This document shows positions 9,244 through 18,615 of a stretch of DNA of 64,000 nucleotides, one piece after another (positions within the stretch are counted from its first letter, which is position 1; every line of letters begins with the position of its first letter). Below the pieces are notes generated by a model. It worked only from the letters and a program-made list of their open reading frames with translations, was not told the origin of the DNA and made no database searches. The stretch is from Streptomyces daqingensis (GTDB lineage Bacteria > Actinomycetota > Actinomycetes > Streptomycetales > Streptomycetaceae): positions 110,594-174,593 of the forward strand of contig NZ_BMMP01000016.1 of NCBI RefSeq assembly GCF_014645895.1, written 5' to 3'. Position numbers and translations under genes: made by a program.

Positions 9244-9687
9244 TCAGGGGAGAACCGGCTCCGGAGTGACGGGCCAACTCATGCGGATCAGGCCGCCCTT
9301 GTCGTCCGCGATCACTTCCACGTCGTCCACGAGACCGCTGATGACGGCGAGGCCCATCTCGCTCTCGGCCTCTTCGCTGTCCGCCGTCGGGGAAGCCGGG
9401 GCAGGGGCCGTGGAACCGTGGGCGCCCGCAGTCGCCGTCGGAGCCGCGTCGCCCACCTCGATGGAGAACTTCTTCTCCTCCTCGATGAGCGCCACGCGTA
9501 CGGGGGTGTCGAGTCCATGGCCCACGTGCAGGCCGACAGCGCGGGAGCACGCCTCACCGACCGCCAGGCGCACCTCGTCGAGCACGGCCTCGTCCACCCC
9601 GGCCCGCCGCGCCACTGCTGCGGCCACCAGCCTTGCCGTACGCACGTGCTCCGGCAACGCGCTGAAGCGGAGTTCCACGATGGCCAT
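9244..9687 (-). CDS. SpoIIAB/RsbW-like anti-sigma factor, BldG partner
   Basis: The 147-residue protein has the GHKL-type HATPase_c_2 fold of serine kinase anti-sigma factors. It shows the N-box helix (DEVRLAVGEACSRAV), where the usual Asn is replaced, and a C-terminal ATP-lid segment (MGLAVISGLVDD). A Pro/Ala/Thr-rich linker of about 25 residues interrupts the domain near residue 95. It is the gene after bldG, as in S. coelicolor where SCO3548 binds BldG. It should bind and inhibit a sigma factor and be antagonised by BldG. Because of the altered N-box, kinase activity cannot be assumed. Confidence 0.88.
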   Translation of the reverse strand: MAIVELRFSALPEHVRTARLVAAAVARRAGVDEAVLDEVRLAVGEACSRAVGLHVGHGLDTPVRVALIEEEKKFSIEVGDAAPTATAGAHGSTAPAPASPTADSEEAESEMGLAVISGLVDDVEVIADDKGGLIRMSWPVTPEPVLP

Positions 9688-9789
9688 GCCATCCCCCTCG
9701 GTCTTGCACTGTCACATTGCCGGGTACCGGGCTCGCAGAGCCCGGTACCTCCGGCGTCTTTCGAATAGCCGGTCCGTCCGCGACGGACG

Positions 9790-10131
9790 TCAGTCGGTCG
9801 CGGCGACGGCCTCGTCCACGGAACCGTGGATGGGGAACACCTTGGTCAGACCGGTGATTCGGAAGATCTTGAGAATGCGCTCCTGGTTGCACACGAGACG
9901 CAGCGAGCCCTCGTGGGCACGCACCCGCTTGAGCCCGCCGACGAGCACACCGAGTCCGGTGGAGTCCAGGAAGTCGACGCCTTCCATGTCCACGACGAGG
10001 TGGTAGCTGCCGTCGTTCACAAGCTCGACCAGCTGCTCCCGCAGCTTGGGCGCGGTGTATACATCAATCTCGCCACCGACCTCGACGATCGTGCGATCGC
10101 CTACGGTCCGGGTCGACAGGGACAGGTCCAC
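9790..10131 (-). CDS. bldG: anti-anti-sigma factor BldG
   Basis: The 113-residue STAS-domain protein starts at a GTG preceded by GGAGGATCC. The phosphorylation motif is DFLDSTGLGVL, with Ser57 as the acceptor, the residue known to be phosphorylated in S. coelicolor BldG. BldG controls aerial mycelium formation and antibiotic production by releasing sigma factors from anti-sigma partners. The anti-sigma gene lies 102 bases downstream on the same strand, so the two are likely co-transcribed. The divergent helicase gene begins within about 170 bases upstream. Length and motif fit the family fully. Confidence 0.96.
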   Translation of the reverse strand: MDLSLSTRTVGDRTIVEVGGEIDVYTAPKLREQLVELVNDGSYHLVVDMEGVDFLDSTGLGVLVGGLKRVRAHEGSLRLVCNQERILKIFRITGLTKVFPIHGSVDEAVAATD

Positions 10132-10297
10132 GGATCCTCCAGCACCTTGCTATCGAGTCGTCCCCCCACTGAAATATCCCAGCCGAGGACAGGCCGGGAC
10201 AGCGGGCGGATCGGCAGCCGCAGAAGCATTCAATCACTTACGGGCCTGCACGCACGACGCCTTGCGGTCATTGAGCGTCGCGCCGGGGACACCCTGG

Positions 10298-12862
10298 GTG
10301 CCCACGGGCGACCGACCGCTTCTGGTCGCGACGAGCGTACGCTCACCTGCTGTGCCCTCCCGCAAGGTATCCGACAGTGATCCCCGAACGGTGCTCGCCC
10401 AACTCACCGCCGGGGAGGGCAGGGCTGCCCGCATCACCCATACGGAGCACTTGCCCCCGCGGGCGGGCCGCCATGCGGAATGGCCCGGTCAGATCCGGCC
10501 TGAAGTGATCGATGCCGTAAGGGAGTCGGGCGTCGAACGGCTCTGGGAGCACCAGGCGCGCGTCGCCGAGCACGCCCTCAGCGGCGAATCAGTGATCATC
10601 GCCACAGGCACCGCCTCCGGAAAGTCGCTCTCGTACCTCATACCGACCCTGAGCGCTCTCCTCGCGGGCACGGACCCGGTGGCCGGAGCGGGAGAAGCAG
10701 GCGAGGGCGAGGACGAGGAGAGCGCCGGGAACGGGGCCGCCTCGGAGGCCGCCGGGACAGCTGCCGGGAAGGACGGCGCGAGGGATGTCGGCAGCCGTCC
10801 GCCGAAGCAGCGCGCGAGGAGCTCGGCCGGTGGGCCGCAGAGGCACCGCCGCGGCGGCACCGCCCTGTACCTGGCGCCCACGAAGGCGCTCGCCGCCGAC
10901 CAGTGCCGCGCCGTCACGGAACTGGCCGCGCCGCTGGGGACCGCGATACGGCCGGCCGTCTACGACGGGGACACCCCCTTCGAAGAGCGCGAGTGGGTGC
11001 GCCTCTTCTCCAACTACGTGCTCACCAACCCGGACATGCTGCACCGGGGAATCCTCCCCGCCCACGCGCGCTGGGCCTCCTTCCTGCGCTCCCTGCGCTA
11101 CGTCGTCATCGACGAGTGCCACACCTACCGCGGTGTCTTCGGCTCCCACGTGGCACAGGTGATCCGGCGGCTGCGGAGGATCTGCGCCCGGTACGGCTCG
11201 GAGCCCGTCTTCCTCCTGGCGTCCGCCACCTCAGCCCGGCCGGGTGAGTCCGCCGCGCGTCTGACCGGCGTACCCGTGACCGAAGTCACCGAAGACGCCT
11301 CTCCCCGGGGCGAGTTGGTCTTCGCGCTGTGGGAGCCGCCGCTGACCGAGTTCGAAGGCGAGCGCGGAGCCCCGGTACGGCGCACAGCCACCGCCGAGGC
11401 GGCGGAGCTGCTCACGGACCTGGCCGTGCGGAGCGTGCGCACCGTCGCCTTCGTGCGATCGCGCCGGGGCGCCGAACTGATCTCGCTGATCGCCAAGGAC
11501 CGTCTCGGCGCCGTGGACCGGCGGCTGCCGGACCGGATCGCCGCGTACCGGGGCGGATACCTTCCCGAGGAGCGCCGCGCCCTCGAACAGCGCCTGCACT
11601 CGGGCGACCTCCTCGGTCTCTCCGCGACCAACGCGCTGGAACTGGGCGTCGACGTGTCAGGCCTCGACGCCGTGCTCATCACCGGATATCCCGGCACACG
11701 TGCGTCTGTGTGGCAGCAGGCCGGGCGAGCCGGACGGTCGGGGGAAGGCGCGCTCGCCGTTCTGGTCGCGCGGGACGACCCTCTCGACACCTATCTCGTG
11801 CACCACCCCGAATCGCTCTTCCGCGCCCCCGTCGAGTCGACCGTCCTCGACCCGGACAACCCGTATGTCCTCGCTCCCCATCTCTGCGCGGCCGCCGCTG
11901 AGATCCCCCTCACCGAGGCCGACGCGGAGCTCTTCGGGCCGGGCTGCCCGGATCTGCTGCGGCAGCTGGAGGGGCGCAAGCTGCTGCGGCGGCGCGGAGG
12001 CTCCTGGTTCTGGACCCGCAAGGAGCGAGCGGCCGACCTCGCCGACATCCGAGGCTCCGGAGGGACGCCCGTCCAGATCGTGGAGGACGGAACGGGCCGC
12101 CTCCTCGGCACGGTCGACGCCGCGTCCGCCCACACCAACGTGCACGAGGGCGCCGTGCATCTGCACCAGGGGCGCACCTACGTGGTCAAGCACCTCGATC
12201 TGGAGGACTCCGTGGCGCTCGTGGAGGAGGCGAGCCCGCCCTGGACCACGATGGCCAGGGACACCACGTCCGTGTCCGTGCTCGAGACGGAGGCGGAGGT
12301 GCCCTGGGGCGAGGCCCGGCTCTGCTACGGGACCGTGGAGGTGACGAACCAGGTCGTCTCGTATCTCCGCCGTCGCCTCGTGACCGGGGAGGTCATGGGC
12401 GAGACGAAGCTCGACCTTCCCCCTCGTACGCTGCGCACTCGCGCCGTGTGGTGGACCGTCACCGAAGACCAGCTCGACGCGGCCCGGATCGGCCCGGAGA
12501 TCCTCCCCGGGGCGCTGCACGCCGCCGAGCACGCCGCCATCGGCCTGCTGCCGCTGTTCGCGACGTGCGACCGGTGGGACATCGGCGGCGTCTCCATCCC
12601 CCTGCACCCCGACACCCTGCTGCCCACCGTGTTCGTCTACGACGGGCAGCCCGGCGGCGCCGGCTTCGCGGAACGCGCCTTCCACACAGCTCGCGAATGG
12701 CTGACCGCCACCCGGGACGCCATCGCGGCCTGCGAGTGCGAGGCCGGCTGCCCCTCGTGCATCCAGTCGCCCAAGTGCGGCAACGGCAACGATCCGCTGC
12801 ACAAGCGGGGCGCCGTCCGGCTGCTGGCGGAGCTGCTCAAGCCCCCGCCTTCCGGGACGTAG
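10298..12862 (+). CDS. DEAD/DEAH-box helicase with DUF1998 zinc domain (MrfA/YprA-like)
   Basis: This 854-residue superfamily 2 helicase belongs to the family of Bacillus MrfA, a 3'-5' DNA helicase of mitomycin-lesion repair. Motif I is ATGTASGKS, motif II is VVIDECH, and the second RecA domain contains QAGRAGRSG (motif VI). The C-terminal DUF1998 part has the four-cysteine cluster CECEAGCPSC-CGNG, the zinc/iron-sulfur-type site of MrfA. A low-complexity acidic and basic insertion of about 60 residues lies just after motif I. The start is uncertain: I chose the GTG at 10298, and another in-frame GTG is at 10352. The gene is divergent from bldG and ends 21 bases before tandem stops on the opposite strand. 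Confidence 0.9.
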   Translation: MPTGDRPLLVATSVRSPAVPSRKVSDSDPRTVLAQLTAGEGRAARITHTEHLPPRAGRHAEWPGQIRPEVIDAVRESGVERLWEHQARVAEHALSGESVIIATGTASGKSLSYLIPTLSALLAGTDPVAGAGEAGEGEDEESAGNGAASEAAGTAAGKDGARDVGSRPPKQRARSSAGGPQRHRRGGTALYLAPTKALAADQCRAVTELAAPLGTAIRPAVYDGDTPFEEREWVRLFSNYVLTNPDMLHRGILPAHARWASFLRSLRYVVIDECHTYRGVFGSHVAQVIRRLRRICARYGSEPVFLLASATSARPGESAARLTGVPVTEVTEDASPRGELVFALWEPPLTEFEGERGAPVRRTATAEAAELLTDLAVRSVRTVAFVRSRRGAELISLIAKDRLGAVDRRLPDRIAAYRGGYLPEERRALEQRLHSGDLLGLSATNALELGVDVSGLDAVLITGYPGTRASVWQQAGRAGRSGEGALAVLVARDDPLDTYLVHHPESLFRAPVESTVLDPDNPYVLAPHLCAAAAEIPLTEADAELFGPGCPDLLRQLEGRKLLRRRGGSWFWTRKERAADLADIRGSGGTPVQIVEDGTGRLLGTVDAASAHTNVHEGAVHLHQGRTYVVKHLDLEDSVALVEEASPPWTTMARDTTSVSVLETEAEVPWGEARLCYGTVEVTNQVVSYLRRRLVTGEVMGETKLDLPPRTLRTRAVWWTVTEDQLDAARIGPEILPGALHAAEHAAIGLLPLFATCDRWDIGGVSIPLHPDTLLPTVFVYDGQPGGAGFAERAFHTAREWLTATRDAIAACECEAGCPSCIQSPKCGNGNDPLHKRGAVRLLAELLKPPPSGT

Positions 12863-12882
12863 CAGCTCCGGCCGAGGCGCTA

Positions 12883-13306
12883 TCACCTCGCGGCGGTCCG
12901 CGTCCGTCGCTGTTGCGGCGGTCGAGCTCGGTTCCGGACCTGCGTTCGGGGCGGTCGTCCCGGCTCGGGTGGCCGCGTCCGGCGGACCCGCTCTGGCCCG
13001 GGCCTCGGGCGCGTACGGGCCCATCGACACCCGCGCAGACACGTCGGCGACCTCACCGCGCACGGAGCACCGGACCAGGCGGGCACCTTGCGCGGACGCC
13101 ACCCGACGGGCCGCGGCACACGCCCGGCCTTCGCCGTCGAGGGCGCGGTCCGCTGCGGCGAGCGCCGACAGGTCCGCCGCCCCGGCAGCACGGTGCCGCA
13201 GGGCGACCGCCTGTCCGAGCCCCAGCAGCGTGGCCGCGACGCCGCACAGCACCACGCCGCTCAGCGCCGCCCAGACCGTCGCCGAACCGCGGTCACGTCC
13301 CCGCAC
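12883..13306 (-). CDS. TadE/TadG-like pilus-assembly protein (Rv3654c type), 3' end unclear
   Basis: The gene starts at a GTG at 13304-13306 preceded by GGGAGG. It encodes an N-terminal DRGSATVWAAL segment, one membrane helix, and an Ala-rich region with DLSALAAADRAL, which is typical of the short TadE-like proteins next to the DEAD helicase in actinobacteria. The recognisable part ends near 12950. In this frame there is no stop until 11657, deep inside the opposing helicase gene. Tandem stops TGA TAG sit at 12880-12885 in the neighbouring frame, so the true end is probably there and a single-base frameshift is likely. I therefore give 12883 as the left limit. It would act as a minor pseudopilin-like component. 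Confidence 0.6.
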
Positions 13307-13658
13307 GGCCGGTGCCTCCCGCCCCGTCCTCGGCCAGGGCGACCGCTTCGGCGCTCAACGCGACCGACAGCGGGCCGGGGCCGAGGGATCGTGCCGTGAC
13401 GCGCACACGCACGAGGTCCTCCTGACGGTGGGTCTGCACGGTGGCGTCCTCCGGAGCGGCGGAGAGCGCGACGGATCGTACGGCGGCCTCTCCCTCGCCC
13501 CGCGCCGCCGCACGGGCTCCGGCACGTGCCCCGTCGACCACCTGGATGTGCTGTGCCGCCGCCATGACTCCCCACAGCAGCATCCCGAACAGCAGGACCA
13601 GGGCCGGTACGACGACTGCGGTCTCCGCGGTGACGTAACCGTCGTCAGCCGCTCGCAT
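13293..13658 (-). CDS. TadE family minor pilin-like protein
   Basis: The 121-residue protein has the TadE signature: a short basic N-terminus, the segment GYVTAETAVVVPALV with the conserved Glu at the cleavage-type site, one membrane helix, and a periplasm-side domain. It overlaps the next gene downstream by 14 bases and the pilin gene upstream by 14 bases, so all three are co-translated. It is expected to be a minor pseudopilin of the Tad apparatus. No prepilin peptidase gene is visible nearby. Confidence 0.85.
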   Translation of the reverse strand: MRAADDGYVTAETAVVVPALVLLFGMLLWGVMAAAQHIQVVDGARAGARAAARGEGEAAVRSVALSAAPEDATVQTHRQEDLVRVRVTARSLGPGPLSVALSAEAVALAEDGAGGTGRAGT

Positions 13659-13899
13659 CGAGCGCCCTCTCGATCAGTTGCTGCAACTCGGCGCTGACCG
13701 CGCCGCTCGTCAGCACCTTGTAGAGCACGGCTGCGAATCCGCACGCCGCGATCGTCCCGACCGCGTACTCGGCGGTGCTCATGCCCGTATCGCGCACCAA
13801 CCCATGCCGTACGGCGAGGAGATGGCGGCGTCCCGAGCGCCGCAACCGATGCTCGGTTGCGATGCAGGGCCGAAGGATCCGGCTGAGCTTGGTGGACAT
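13645..13899 (-). CDS. DUF4244 Flp-type pilin-like protein
   Basis: The 84-residue protein has a long basic N-terminus, then the motif GMSTAEYAVGTIAACGFAAVLY, which resembles the processing region and hydrophobic helix of Flp/TadE pilins (Glu after the cleavage glycine). This is the DUF4244 family found in the actinobacterial tad cluster. It is probably the major pilin of the system. The gene follows tadC after a 77-base gap and overlaps the tadE-like gene. Confidence 0.85.
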   Translation of the reverse strand: MSTKLSRILRPCIATEHRLRRSGRRHLLAVRHGLVRDTGMSTAEYAVGTIAACGFAAVLYKVLTSGAVSAELQQLIERALDASG

Positions 13900-13976
13900 G
13901 GTTCGTTCCTTTCTGAGGTGAGGCGGTCAGCCGGTGACGTCCAGCCGAGACTGGCTCCGCCGCACGGCTGCGGGGT

Positions 13977-14855
13977 TCAGAGCAGGGACCGGGCCAGGCC
14001 TATGACCACCGGGGCCACACCGACTGCCAGGAACGCGGGAAGGAAGCACAGGCCCAGCGGCCCCGTCACCAGAACCGCCGCGCGCCTGGCGCGAGTTGCG
14101 GCTGCCCGCGAGGCCGTGGCGCGCAGCTCGGCGGCGAGCCTCGTCACGGACTCCGCTGCCGGTACTCCGCCGCTGCCCGCGCGCTCCATGGAGCGGACGA
14201 AGGTGGCGCCGCCCGGCAACGTCCCGAATCGCCCCCAGACCGCGGCGGGTTCAGCTCCGAGATGCAGCTCCGTCGCCGCCCTCGTCAGCCTGGCTCCCAG
14301 CGGTCCGCCCATCGACCGGCCCACCGCGTCGGCTGCCCGGTCCGGCGCGGAGCCCGCAGCGAGACAGGCTGCGAGCAGCTCGGCCGCCAGAGGCAGCTGT
14401 GCACCAGCTGTGCGGAGTTCGGCCAGGTCACCGCTGCCGGCGTCAGATCCCTCCCTTCGAACCGCCCATCGCCACACGCAGTACGCCCCGAAACCCGCGG
14501 CCAGCCAGCCGAAGACTCCGTCGACGACGGTCACGATCAGCGCCCCCGCGCCCGTCGCAGCCGCCCCAGCTCGCAGCCGCCCGCGCCGGACCCGCCGCCT
14601 CCACCACTGCCGGTGAGCGTCGAGACAGTGCTGCGGCGAGCGGGCGGACCGACCGGAACGTCGCAGACCGGCGGTACCGGACCCACGCTGCTCCGGCCGC
14701 TGTTCCCCTCCGGTCGGCTGCCCCAGCAGCGACCGGCCCCGGATACGCGCCCGCCAGCCCCTCCAGAGCTCCCAGCACAAGCCGGCGAGCGCTGCGAACG
14801 TCACCAGCAGCGGCACCCACACCCACGGATCGGCCCCAGCCATACCTGAGTTCAT
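13977..14855 (-). CDS. type II secretion system F family protein (TadC)
   Basis: The 292-residue inner-membrane protein has an N-terminal membrane helix (about 9-29), another pair near 95-125, a T2SSF domain in the middle (LPLAAELLAACLAAG, ADAVGRSMGGPLG), and a C-terminal helix. Its ATG overlaps the tadB stop as ATGA, so translation is coupled. TadC and TadB form the membrane platform on which TadA drives pilus assembly. A basic Gln-rich region between the first helices is longer than usual. Confidence 0.85.
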   Translation of the reverse strand: MNSGMAGADPWVWVPLLVTFAALAGLCWELWRGWRARIRGRSLLGQPTGGEQRPEQRGSGTAGLRRSGRSARSPQHCLDAHRQWWRRRVRRGRLRAGAAATGAGALIVTVVDGVFGWLAAGFGAYCVWRWAVRREGSDAGSGDLAELRTAGAQLPLAAELLAACLAAGSAPDRAADAVGRSMGGPLGARLTRAATELHLGAEPAAVWGRFGTLPGGATFVRSMERAGSGGVPAAESVTRLAAELRATASRAAATRARRAAVLVTGPLGLCFLPAFLAVGVAPVVIGLARSLL

Positions 14856-15790
14856 GCCGCGCCCTTCTCCTCGTACTTACCCGGGCCCTCCGCAGCACGG
14901 ACGAGCCGGGCGACCCAGGCGAGCCCCGCCCACTCCAGCAGCCCGCCGACCGTCAGGCAGACCAGTCCAGCCGGGCTGTGCAGGAGGACGCGCATCGGAT
15001 CGGCGCCCATCGCGGCACCGAGCAGCAGCCCGAATGCGGGCAGGAACGCGAGGACGAGTGCGGTGGAACGCGGCCCCGCCAGCAAGGCCTGTAATTCCTC
15101 GCGTTGGTCCCGCTCGGCCCGCAACGCGCAGGCCACCGCGTCGAGGCCCTTCGCGAGCCCGGCCCCTCCCTCCACCGACACGTGCCAGCAGGCCGCCACT
15201 CCCCCGAGGCCTTCCGCGCCGGGGCTGCGTGCCGCCTCCCGAAGCGCCTCCGGGACATCCCCGCCGAAGCGCGCCGCGGCCAGCACCGCCGCACCGCTCT
15301 CGCCCAGCTCCCTGAGGGGAACGGCACCTGCGGCGAGCAGCGCACGGTCCGGTTGCCTTCCCGCGTGCAGCTCGCCCGCGACCGCGGCGCACAGCTCGAT
15401 CACTGCCGCTCCTCGACGTTCCGCCGCCGAGCGGCGCCCGCGCCTGAGCAGCAGCCGCCTGACGACGGGTACCGCGGCGGCGCCTGCGACAAGGGGCAGC
15501 AGCGACTCGCCCAGGAGCCCCAGCACCGCGCCCACTGGCAGACACCACCAGGCCCTGCCTTCGGGAGCGCCCAGCCGTTCCCGTACGGCGCTGACCAACG
15601 AGGCGCAGGCGGACGGCAGTCGGGGACCTGGATCGCACGGCCCGCCGTCTCCGGCGAGCATCAGACGTGCACGGTTCACCCCGCCGTCCCGCCCCGCGAG
15701 GAGCCAGGCGGCGGCACCCGCGCACACCATCGCCGCGTACATGGGTGCCGCGTCGAGCCCCGGCACTCCGGCTCCTCCGGCCCCCGTCAC
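14852..15790 (-). CDS. type II secretion system F family protein (TadB)
   Basis: The 312-residue membrane platform protein begins at a GTG that overlaps the tadA stop (GTGA). It has an N-terminal helix near residues 17-34, a second hydrophobic pair near 80-105, a T2SSF cytoplasmic domain (LCAAVAGELHAGR, HVSVEGGAGLAKGLD) and two C-terminal helices. It pairs with TadC just downstream. It is part of a six- or seven-gene coupled operon, so its role in the Tad pilus is well supported by context. Confidence 0.87.
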   Translation of the reverse strand: MTGAGGAGVPGLDAAPMYAAMVCAGAAAWLLAGRDGGVNRARLMLAGDGGPCDPGPRLPSACASLVSAVRERLGAPEGRAWWCLPVGAVLGLLGESLLPLVAGAAAVPVVRRLLLRRGRRSAAERRGAAVIELCAAVAGELHAGRQPDRALLAAGAVPLRELGESGAAVLAAARFGGDVPEALREAARSPGAEGLGGVAACWHVSVEGGAGLAKGLDAVACALRAERDQREELQALLAGPRSTALVLAFLPAFGLLLGAAMGADPMRVLLHSPAGLVCLTVGGLLEWAGLAWVARLVRAAEGPGKYEEKGAA

Positions 15791-17202
15791 CGCGTTCCCC
15801 TCTCCCGCGCGGATCCCTCGGCCCCGTACGTGGCACGCCCGGTCCCGTACGCCGATCTCCCGTACGGGATGCCGAGCCCCGGGCCGCGCCCTCGGCTGCC
15901 GTGTTCGGTGACGGCGGCTCGATCTGTGCTCCCTCTTCCGCAGAGCCGCGCCAACCGCTCGGCGCCACGCTCCTCCACGAAGCCCCGGTCGCCCCACACC
16001 ACGGCGGGAACCGTCGCGACCAGGCCGTCCGCGCCTCGCGTCAGCACGTGGATCTCGGCGACGCGCCGCCGGCCGGAACGGTCCCTCACGAGGTGCACCA
16101 GGACGTCCAGTGCGGCGGCGAGCTGGCTGTGCAGGGCCGCCCGGTCCAGCCCGGCGGCCGTCCCGAGCGCTTCGAGCCGGGCGGGGACGTCAGCCGCCGT
16201 GTTGGCGTGCAGCGTTCCGCAACCGCCCTCGTGGCCTGTGTTCAACGCGGCCAGCAGCTCGGTGACTTCAGCGCCGCGGACCTCCCCGACCACGAGCCTG
16301 TCCGGCCGCATCCGCAGTGCCTGGCGCACCAGGTCGTCCAGGCCCACCGTGCCCGCGCCCTCCTGGTTCGCGGGCCGCGCCTCCAGCCGCACGACGTGGG
16401 GGTGGTCCGGACGCAGTTCTGCCGAGTCCTCCGCGAGGACGATCCGCTCGTGAGGGGCGACGAGCCCCAGCAGCGCGCTCAGCAGCGTCGTCTTCCCGGA
16501 GCCGGTGCCCCCGCTGATGAGGAAGGAGAGCCTGGCGTCCAGCACGTCGCGGAGCAGCCGGTCACCCCCGGGAGGGAGGGTGCCCGCACTCACCAGCTCG
16601 GCCACCCGGAACGCACGAGGACGCACCACGCGCAGCGACAGGCACGTCGACCCCACCGCTACCGGCGGCAGTACGGCGTGCAGCCTCGTGCCGTCCGGTA
16701 GACGCGCGTCCACCCACGGCCGGGCGTCGTCCAGCCGCCGCCCCGCGGACGTCGCGAGCCGCTGCGCCAGGCGACGCACGGAGGCTTCGTTCCGGAAACG
16801 CACATCCGTCCGTTCCAGCCCCCTGCCGCGGTCGACCCACACCTCGTCAGGTCGGGTGACCAGCACGTCCGTGACCTCGGGGTCCGCGAGCAGGGGCTCC
16901 AGAGGACCGGTGCCGACCAACTCCGAGCGGAGCGCCTCCACCACACCCAGCACCGCGCTGTCGCCCAGCAGCCGCCCCTGGGCCCGCAGGGCCGACGCGA
17001 CCCGGGCCGGCGTGGGCTCGGCCCCCGTCTCGGCGAGCGTGCGCCGAACCGCGTCGAGGAGCGACTCGTCGGCGGCGGGAGGCGGAGCAACGTCCGTCCC
17101 GCTCACGGCACTCCGGTCTCCTGAACGGGGCACGCGACGCGCGCCGGCCACTCCGGCCGTCATCCGCCCGCCCGCACTCAGCCCGCCGTCCACCGCGCTC
17201 AT
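15787..17202 (-). CDS. TadA/CpaF-type pilus assembly ATPase
   Basis: This 471-residue hexameric ATPase powers the Tad pilus. The Walker A loop is SGGTGSGKTTLLS, the Walker B/Asp box is PDRLVVGEVRGAE, and the His box is GHEGGCGTLHANT. A Pro-rich N-terminus of about 40 residues precedes the CpaF N-domain. The ATG at 17202 overlaps the upstream stop as ATGA, and its own stop overlaps the tadB GTG, so all three genes are translationally coupled. Confidence 0.93.
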   Translation of the reverse strand: MSAVDGGLSAGGRMTAGVAGARRVPRSGDRSAVSGTDVAPPPAADESLLDAVRRTLAETGAEPTPARVASALRAQGRLLGDSAVLGVVEALRSELVGTGPLEPLLADPEVTDVLVTRPDEVWVDRGRGLERTDVRFRNEASVRRLAQRLATSAGRRLDDARPWVDARLPDGTRLHAVLPPVAVGSTCLSLRVVRPRAFRVAELVSAGTLPPGGDRLLRDVLDARLSFLISGGTGSGKTTLLSALLGLVAPHERIVLAEDSAELRPDHPHVVRLEARPANQEGAGTVGLDDLVRQALRMRPDRLVVGEVRGAEVTELLAALNTGHEGGCGTLHANTAADVPARLEALGTAAGLDRAALHSQLAAALDVLVHLVRDRSGRRRVAEIHVLTRGADGLVATVPAVVWGDRGFVEERGAERLARLCGRGSTDRAAVTEHGSRGRGPGLGIPYGRSAYGTGRATYGAEGSARERGTR

Positions 17203-18353
17203 ACGGCCACACCCCCGCCGCTGACGCCTCCGCTGAGGGCCTGGGACCAGAAGTCCCTGCAGAAGCGGGACAGCGCGCCGCTCGTCTTCGCCCCCGGCGG
17301 CACCCCTCGCTCGACCGCCTCCAGCAGCCCGGCCTCCCACGGGAGTTCACCGGCCAGCGGCAGCCTGAGCAGCCGTGCCACTTCCTCCTCGTCCAGCCCC
17401 GGCCCGTAGCCTCGCGCCCCGCCGGGGCCGCCGGGCGTACGCACCACCGCCCGCAGGTCGCTCAGCACCATCTGCGCGCGGGAGGCGACGCGGTGCGCGG
17501 CGGCGACCGCCCTCAGCTCAGCGGGGACGAGGAGCAGCCCGAGGTCCGTCTGCGCGAGTGCTTCGGCCACCGTCTCGTCGATCCGCCGCGGCAGGTCGAC
17601 GACAACGACGCCGCCGCGCCGCCGCGCGGCGGAGAGCACGGACTTCATCGCGTCCGCGGGGATCAGCACGGAGTCCCCACGGTCCCAGCTGAGCACGCTC
17701 AAGTCGTGCAGTCTCGGCAGTGATTCCGCGAGCGCACCGCCGCCGACCCGCCCTCGCGACTCCGCGAACGCCGGCCATCGCAGTCCCTCCGTCCGTTCTC
17801 CGCCGAGCAGCACGTCGAGACCGCCTCCGAGGGCGTCGCCGTCGATCAGCATCGTGCGCTGGCCGTTCCGCGCCGCCGTGACGGCCAGGGCGCAGGCGAG
17901 GGTGGACGCGCCGGCTCCTCCCCGTCCGCCGAGGACCCCCACCGTCAGCGCCGGCCGGCCCACGCACTCCGCCGCGTCCGCGATGCGCCCCGCCAGCCAA
18001 CTCTCCGCGTCGGGCAGCATGACGACGCCTTCCGCGCCGATCCGCGCCCCGCGCTCCCAGACCCCTGGGTCGTCCAGGTCCTTGCCGACGAGCAGCACGC
18101 CGGCTCTGCGGGCCGCTCCGGGTGTGCCTCCGCCGGACGCGCCGCTGAGACCGGGCGCTCCGGCGCAGTCGTCGCCCACGAGCACCAGCGGGGCCTTCTC
18201 CCAAGCCGCGGCGCCGCTCCAGCCCGCCCAGGCCACCCGGCTCAGGGGTGCTCCGTGTGCGACTTCCGCTTCCGCTCCGGCGGCTGCGCACAGGCGCAGC
18301 AGGTCATCAAGGAGTTCTTCGTCCTCGGTGACAATCAGAATGGTTTCGGCCAC
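17199..18353 (-). CDS. CpaE/TadZ-like septum-site-determining protein (Ssd)
   Basis: The 384-residue protein has a receiver-like N-domain without obvious phosphorylation residues and a ParA/MinD-type ATPase domain. Its P-loop region (GVLGGRGGAGASTLACAL) carries the deviant form with Ala and Ser in place of the signature Lys and Thr. The switch-like segment VVVVDLPRR follows. I chose the GTG at 18353 because GAAGGGG lies nine bases upstream. It is the first gene of the tad operon and probably positions the apparatus. Mycobacterial Ssd homologues also affect septum formation. Confidence 0.85.
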   Translation of the reverse strand: MAETILIVTEDEELLDDLLRLCAAAGAEAEVAHGAPLSRVAWAGWSGAAAWEKAPLVLVGDDCAGAPGLSGASGGGTPGAARRAGVLLVGKDLDDPGVWERGARIGAEGVVMLPDAESWLAGRIADAAECVGRPALTVGVLGGRGGAGASTLACALAVTAARNGQRTMLIDGDALGGGLDVLLGGERTEGLRWPAFAESRGRVGGGALAESLPRLHDLSVLSWDRGDSVLIPADAMKSVLSAARRRGGVVVVDLPRRIDETVAEALAQTDLGLLLVPAELRAVAAAHRVASRAQMVLSDLRAVVRTPGGPGGARGYGPGLDEEEVARLLRLPLAGELPWEAGLLEAVERGVPPGAKTSGALSRFCRDFWSQALSGGVSGGGVAV

Positions 18354-18615
18354 GTTCCAGAGCCCCTTCACTCTTCACAGCCTCGCTCCCGCAAACACCT
18401 GCGAGAGCTGTCGGGAATCACTGTGCGGTGAAGAGGAAATGCCTGGTGATCATGGTCAAAAACTGTGGACATGCCGCGAGTTGTGAATAACTCCGTCACC
18501 CGTCCTGGCGACTTCCGCAGAGCAGCACGCCGATTACACTCAGTTACTGATTTGATGGACGCCGGAACAGGCGCTCGAAGATCGCTCAAGGAGGAGTCGG
18601 TGACCGCTCGAGGAG

